From positions 1 to 6,796 of the forward strand of contig JACRPJ010000070.1 of assembly GCA_016213985.1 (NCBI GenBank): a stretch of 6,796 nt of DNA, read 5' to 3'. Source of the stretch: Candidatus Woesearchaeota archaeon (GTDB lineage: Archaea > Nanobdellota > Nanobdellia > Woesearchaeales > GW2011-AR9). Position numbers and translations under genes: made by a program. The notes beneath the pieces are model-generated. The model had not been told where the DNA came from and made no database searches. It worked only from the letters and a program-made list of their open reading frames with translations. Positions 4,744 through 6,796 of this stretch are shown here, piece by piece; the first letter of the stretch is position 1; each line of letters begins with the position of its first letter.

Positions 4744-5472
4744 ATGACCAAGCAAGTGGTTGAAGTAATGATTGAGGGAGGAAAAGCTACTGCCGCTCCT
4801 CCGCTAGGACCAGCGTTAGGACCAACTGGATTGAATATTGGACAAGTTATCACCGAAATCAACCAGAAGACTGCCGATATGAAGGGAATGCAGGTTCCAG
4901 TCAAGATTCTCTTCGACTCATCTGATAAATCATTTACCGTTGAAATTGGAACTCCACCGGTTGCTGCTTTAATAAAGAAAGAAGCCGGCGTGGAGAAAGG
5001 GGCAGGAAATCCTAAACTAGAAAAAGTAGCAAACTTAATGCTAGAGCAGGTTCTTAAAATTGCTAAAATCAAAGAAAGCAGCTTAGGCGGAAGCACATTA
5101 AAAAACAAGATTAAAGAAGTAGTAGGAACGTGTGTTTCTATGGGCATCCTAGTGGAAGGAATACCGGCTAAAGAGGCATTGGCTGCTATCAATGAGGGAA
5201 AATTTGATGCTAAAATAAATGCAGGAAGAACCGAGCTAACTGCTGAAGAAAGGGCTCATTTGGAAATAGAGAAAAAAAGGCTCAAAGAAGAGATGGAGAA
5301 GAAACGTGCTGAATATGAAGCGAGGGCGAAAGCTATCGTGAAAGAGATGGAAGGCAAAGAAGCCCGAAAAATCAGAGGAAAGATGATGGAAGAGGGCATT
5401 CCAAAAAGCATCATCGACGAGCTAGTACCAGAAGAGAAGCCCGCTGCCGGTGCCCCTAGCGGAAAGAAGTAA
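4744..5472 (+). CDS. rpl11: large-subunit ribosomal protein L11 (uL11) with C-terminal extension
   Basis: Residues 1-158 are a clear archaeal L11: VVEVMIEGGKATAAPPLG at the start, ALGPTGLNIGQVITEIN, KGMQVPVK and a C-terminal rRNA-binding domain with GSTLKNKIKEVVGTCVSMGI. The protein binds 23S rRNA at the GTPase-associated centre. I chose ATG 4744 because it gives the family's N-terminus; an in-frame ATG at 4687 would add 19 palindrome-encoded residues. The predicted 242 residues exceed the usual ~160: residues about 160-242 form a highly charged tail, with an E/K/R-rich helix (165-212), a segment MMEEGIPKSIIDELVPEE and a small Ala/Pro/Gly-rich end. The tail may be a coiled coil. Archaeal L11 is often next to L1, L10 and NusG-like genes; here it is alone. 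No Shine-Dalgarno sequence lies at normal spacing from 4744. Confidence 0.93.
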   Translation: MTKQVVEVMIEGGKATAAPPLGPALGPTGLNIGQVITEINQKTADMKGMQVPVKILFDSSDKSFTVEIGTPPVAALIKKEAGVEKGAGNPKLEKVANLMLEQVLKIAKIKESSLGGSTLKNKIKEVVGTCVSMGILVEGIPAKEALAAINEGKFDAKINAGRTELTAEERAHLEIEKKRLKEEMEKKRAEYEARAKAIVKEMEGKEARKIRGKMMEEGIPKSIIDELVPEEKPAAGAPSGKK

Positions 5473-5498
5473 TTTCTTACTTCTTATGCTCTTTATTT
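5464..5498 (+). terminator. hairpin and T-rich tract after L11
   Basis: AAGAAGTAA (5464-5472) and TTACTTCTT (5477-5485) form a perfect 9-bp hairpin with loop TTTC that includes the L11 stop codon. It is followed by CTTTATTTTTTC. T-tracts terminate archaeal transcription; the hairpin may add to it or stabilise the mRNA end between these converging genes. Confidence 0.45.
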
Positions 5499-5714
5499 TT
5501 TCTTTAGTTTATCCAGCTCATCAATCTCTGCTTTTTTTATAGCCAATACCGTTTCGGAAAGTTTCTCTACCAACTCAGCTAATTTCTTGGTCTTATTTAG
5601 GTGTCTTACTAAAATAGAAATGATTATAATTGCTTCTATAAGAAGTATAAACATGATTACCGCAAATACTAATATTACTTCAATTAAGGGAATGTCAATA
5701 CCAAATACCAGCAT
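5493..5714 (-). CDS. small single-span membrane protein with coiled-coil tail
   Basis: The frame is open from 5744, but I prefer the ATG at 5712-5714, because AGAGGT lies about four bases before it and it leaves a clean membrane protein of 73 residues. A short N-terminus is followed by a strongly hydrophobic stretch, residues about 10-36 (EVILVFAVIMFILLIEAII and on), with one Glu (E27) inside. Then comes a positively charged RHLNKTKK, which predicts the tail in the cytoplasm, and a heptad-like helix to the end (LAELVEKLSETVLAIKKAE). Such small proteins are common and usually unannotated in archaea; I recognise no family. It converges with L11, and a TATA box lies at 5764-5773. Confidence 0.65.
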   Translation of the reverse strand: MLVFGIDIPLIEVILVFAVIMFILLIEAIIIISILVRHLNKTKKLAELVEKLSETVLAIKKAEIDELDKLKKK

Positions 5715-5763
5715 TTTAACCTCTTTTGTAAGAGAATAAAACAAGTAGGTTTAATAAACATTT

Positions 5764-5773
5764 CTATTTAAAC
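5764..5773 (-). promoter_or_regulatory. TATA box of the small membrane protein gene
   Basis: GTTTAAATAG on the minus strand is a good box A. It would start transcription near 5742, giving a leader of about 28 bases that includes the AGAGGT ribosome site before the ATG at 5714. Confidence 0.5.
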
Positions 5774-5845
5774 ACGAGGAATTCCACCACTCTTCGAGTG
5801 GTGGTTTACTTCGTAAACCACATATTACTTTGTGGAATTCTTGTG
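5773..5845. repeat. 73-nt hairpin element, copy 2 (three-way junction)
   Basis: The outer stem GAATTCCAC (5779-5787) with GTGGAATTC (5832-5840), extended by CACGA/TTGTG past one bulged G, encloses two hairpins with no spacer: CACTC/GAGTG (5788-5800) and GTGGTTTAC/GTAAACCAC (5801-5821), both with loop TTC. The first hairpin can alternatively extend to 9 bp by taking bases from the outer stem. The 3' end ATTCTT then GTGCTCA matches the end of copy 1 at 1742-1755, and both span 73 nt. It overlaps the edge of the membrane-protein TATA box. Function unknown. Confidence 0.58.
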
Positions 5846-5901
5846 TGCTCAAAAATCACCCCCATGTACGGGATGGCTCGCTAGGCTTTCAGTATTTCAT
5901 G

Positions 5902-5927
5902 CCACCCGTCTCTGATGGGTGGTTTTT
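5902..5927 (+). terminator. hairpin with T-run, third copy of a 21-nt palindrome
   Basis: CCACCC (5902-5907) pairs with GGGTGG (5917-5922), followed by TTTTT (5923-5927), which looks like an intrinsic terminator although no gene ends here on this strand. Its layout, CCACCCG plus a 7-nt loop plus (C/T)GGGTGG, repeats that of 1680-1700. It is probably part of the dispersed repeat family. Confidence 0.4.
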
Positions 5928-5963
5928 GACAATCCGGGGAAAGAACTAACTTTAGAACATAAA

Positions 5964-5973
5964 CTTTAAATAG
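5964..5973 (+). promoter_or_regulatory. TATA box of the histone-fold gene
   Basis: CTTTAAATAG is centred about 26 bases before the ATG at 5995, so the mRNA should be leaderless. The following AATCAGCC is shared, at the same distance from the start codon, with the NMD3-like promoter (1914-1930). Confidence 0.6.
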
Positions 5974-5994
5974 AATCAGCCCTTGCTTTGAGTT

Positions 5995-6171
5995 ATGATT
6001 GCGGTAAGAACACAAGTCAAAGATATTCTCAAAGAGAGCGGGTTGGCAGTAGATAACATTTCTAACGACTTTATGAGCAAACTGGACGAGAAAGTTAAAC
6101 AATTGGTGCTGGAAGCAGCCAAACGGGCAAAAGAAAACGGCCGGAAGACGGTGATGGGAAAAGACTTATAA
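5995..6171 (+). CDS. 58-residue histone-fold protein (DUF1931-like)
   Basis: A short frame from ATG 5995 to TAA 6171 encodes 58 residues beginning MIAVRTQVKDILKE. The central helix, LDEKVKQLVLEAAKRAKENG (residues 30-49), and the closing RKTVMGKDL (50-58) match the second helix and third-helix entry of archaeal histone-like proteins of the DUF1931 type. The protein is basic and should dimerise; DNA binding is likely but not shown. The third helix is almost absent, so it is a minimal histone fold. The start is supported by the TATA box at leaderless distance and by the family N-terminus. Its last six bases overlap the 3' end of the converging coiled-coil gene, so the TTA codon for its final Leu is also that gene's stop on the other strand. 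Confidence 0.78.
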   Translation: MIAVRTQVKDILKESGLAVDNISNDFMSKLDEKVKQLVLEAAKRAKENGRKTVMGKDL

Positions 6172-6796
6172 TCTTTTCTTAGACATTTTCGGGGGTGGAG
6201 GAAGAGGCAATTCTGCTTCTAATTCGATTTCTGCGCTTTTGGTTAACGGTGGAGCCAGAGCGGCAGGTAGCCCGAAGAGAACATCATGCTTAATTTTATC
6301 TGACTGAATCTCGACGTGAACCTGTGGAGGAGACGCCAGCTTCTCGCTATCATTTACTATCTGGTCTAATTTGCTTTCCAACAACTCTACTTTTTCCTGA
6401 AGCGAGGATATGAGACTAGGGCTTTTTTTTAATGCTTTAGCAATTCCCAGCTCGTGCTCTAAAGCGACTAATCGCGAGCGCACCAGCTCAACCTTAGAAC
6501 TATCAACAGGATAAACAGGAGCGGTTTCCTCAGTAATGACCCTTTCAGGGGAAGTAGTCGAAGTAGTCTTCAATCCCAATTCGTCCAACATTTTCTTACT
6601 TAGTTCTATATCTTCGGTAGAAGCACGCTGGGCCAAAAACTCCCCCAGCAGATATGACAGCTTTTCTACTTTCTTATGCAGATCTTTATCCCCAGCCACA
6701 GCCAGTCTACTTTTTAATACTGAAACCTGTCGTTTTAGAGCAGCGATTGCAGCAGATTCTTCTCTTTTTTGTTTGGCAAGAACTCTTTCTACTTCA
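6166..6796 (-). CDS. coiled-coil protein of unknown function, 5' partial
   Basis: The frame stays open to the right edge, so at least 209 C-terminal residues are seen and the start is outside; a GTG at 6697-6699 is in frame but internal. The visible N-terminal part (VERVLAKQKREE, then KRQVSVLKSRLA and KKVEKLSYLLGEF) and a middle segment (VELVRSRLVALEHELGIAKAL, then LISSLQEKVELLESKLDQI) have strong heptad-like spacing of Leu/Val/Ile and look like coiled coils. They are separated by a Thr/Ser/Pro-rich linker. The C-terminus is less regular, with an acidic stretch (EIELEAELPL), a run of four prolines and a basic end (KMSKKRL). No catalytic motif or membrane segment is seen, and I recognise no family. 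A scaffold or structural role is only a guess from composition. Confidence 0.75.
   Translation of the reverse strand, partial: EVERVLAKQKREESAAIAALKRQVSVLKSRLAVAGDKDLHKKVEKLSYLLGEFLAQRASTEDIELSKKMLDELGLKTTSTTSPERVITEETAPVYPVDSSKVELVRSRLVALEHELGIAKALKKSPSLISSLQEKVELLESKLDQIVNDSEKLASPPQVHVEIQSDKIKHDVLFGLPAALAPPLTKSAEIELEAELPLPPPPKMSKKRL

Noticed and set aside
4674..5192. 172-codon open frame on the minus strand
   Set aside because: It lies antisense to L11, whose family match is unmistakable; the translation is low-complexity Ser/Pro/Ile-rich and matches nothing I know.
1675..5927. CRISPR array
   Set aside because: The repeats are dispersed, palindromic and imperfect, with no regular spacers.
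5881..6102. 73-codon minus-strand frame
   Set aside because: It overlaps the histone-fold gene antisense and the 5902-5927 hairpin, and has no promoter or ribosome site.

Overview
The window looks like part of an AT-rich archaeal chromosome. The evidence is an archaeal-type L11, a pyruvoyl-dependent arginine decarboxylase, a DUF460 protein, a tiny histone-fold protein, an NMD3-type domain, a tRNA with archaeal-style introns, and TATA boxes about 25 bases ahead of several start codons (leaderless genes). Compact genes, much structured intergenic sequence and L11 standing alone suggest a DPANN-like lineage, but that placement is inference.

Layout. 1-970 (-): AAA ATPase with DUF4143-like C-terminus, running off the left edge. 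1211-1399 (-): orphan winged-helix domain, back to back with a tRNA. 1469-1652 (+): tRNA-Ala(CGC) interrupted twice, by a 22-nt D-loop intron with a textbook bulge-helix-bulge and by an 88-nt T-loop insertion that can fold into a pseudoknot. 1653-1944: intergenic, with two ~70-nt hairpin elements. 1945-2261 (+): short NMD3-like gene with an apparent frameshift. 2283-3500 (-): DUF460 RNase H-fold protein. 3501-3955: gene-poor, with a TATA box, hairpins and one doubtful small ORF. 3956-4513 (-): pyruvoyl-dependent arginine decarboxylase. 4744-5472 (+): ribosomal protein L11 with a long charged C-terminal extension and two perfect hairpins just before its start. 5493-5714 (-): small membrane protein. 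5745-5994: promoters plus more hairpin elements. 5995-6171 (+): 58-residue histone-fold protein. 6166-6796 (-): coiled-coil protein of unknown function, running off the right edge.

The genes do not form an obvious pathway or a long operon; most have their own promoter. Several belong to translation (tRNA-Ala, L11, NMD3-like), and the decarboxylase makes agmatine, used in polyamine synthesis and in archaeal tRNA-Ile modification. The most unusual content is RNA-level: the doubly interrupted tRNA with a pseudoknot in one insert, and a loose family of ~70-nt imperfect hairpins in most of the larger intergenic gaps.
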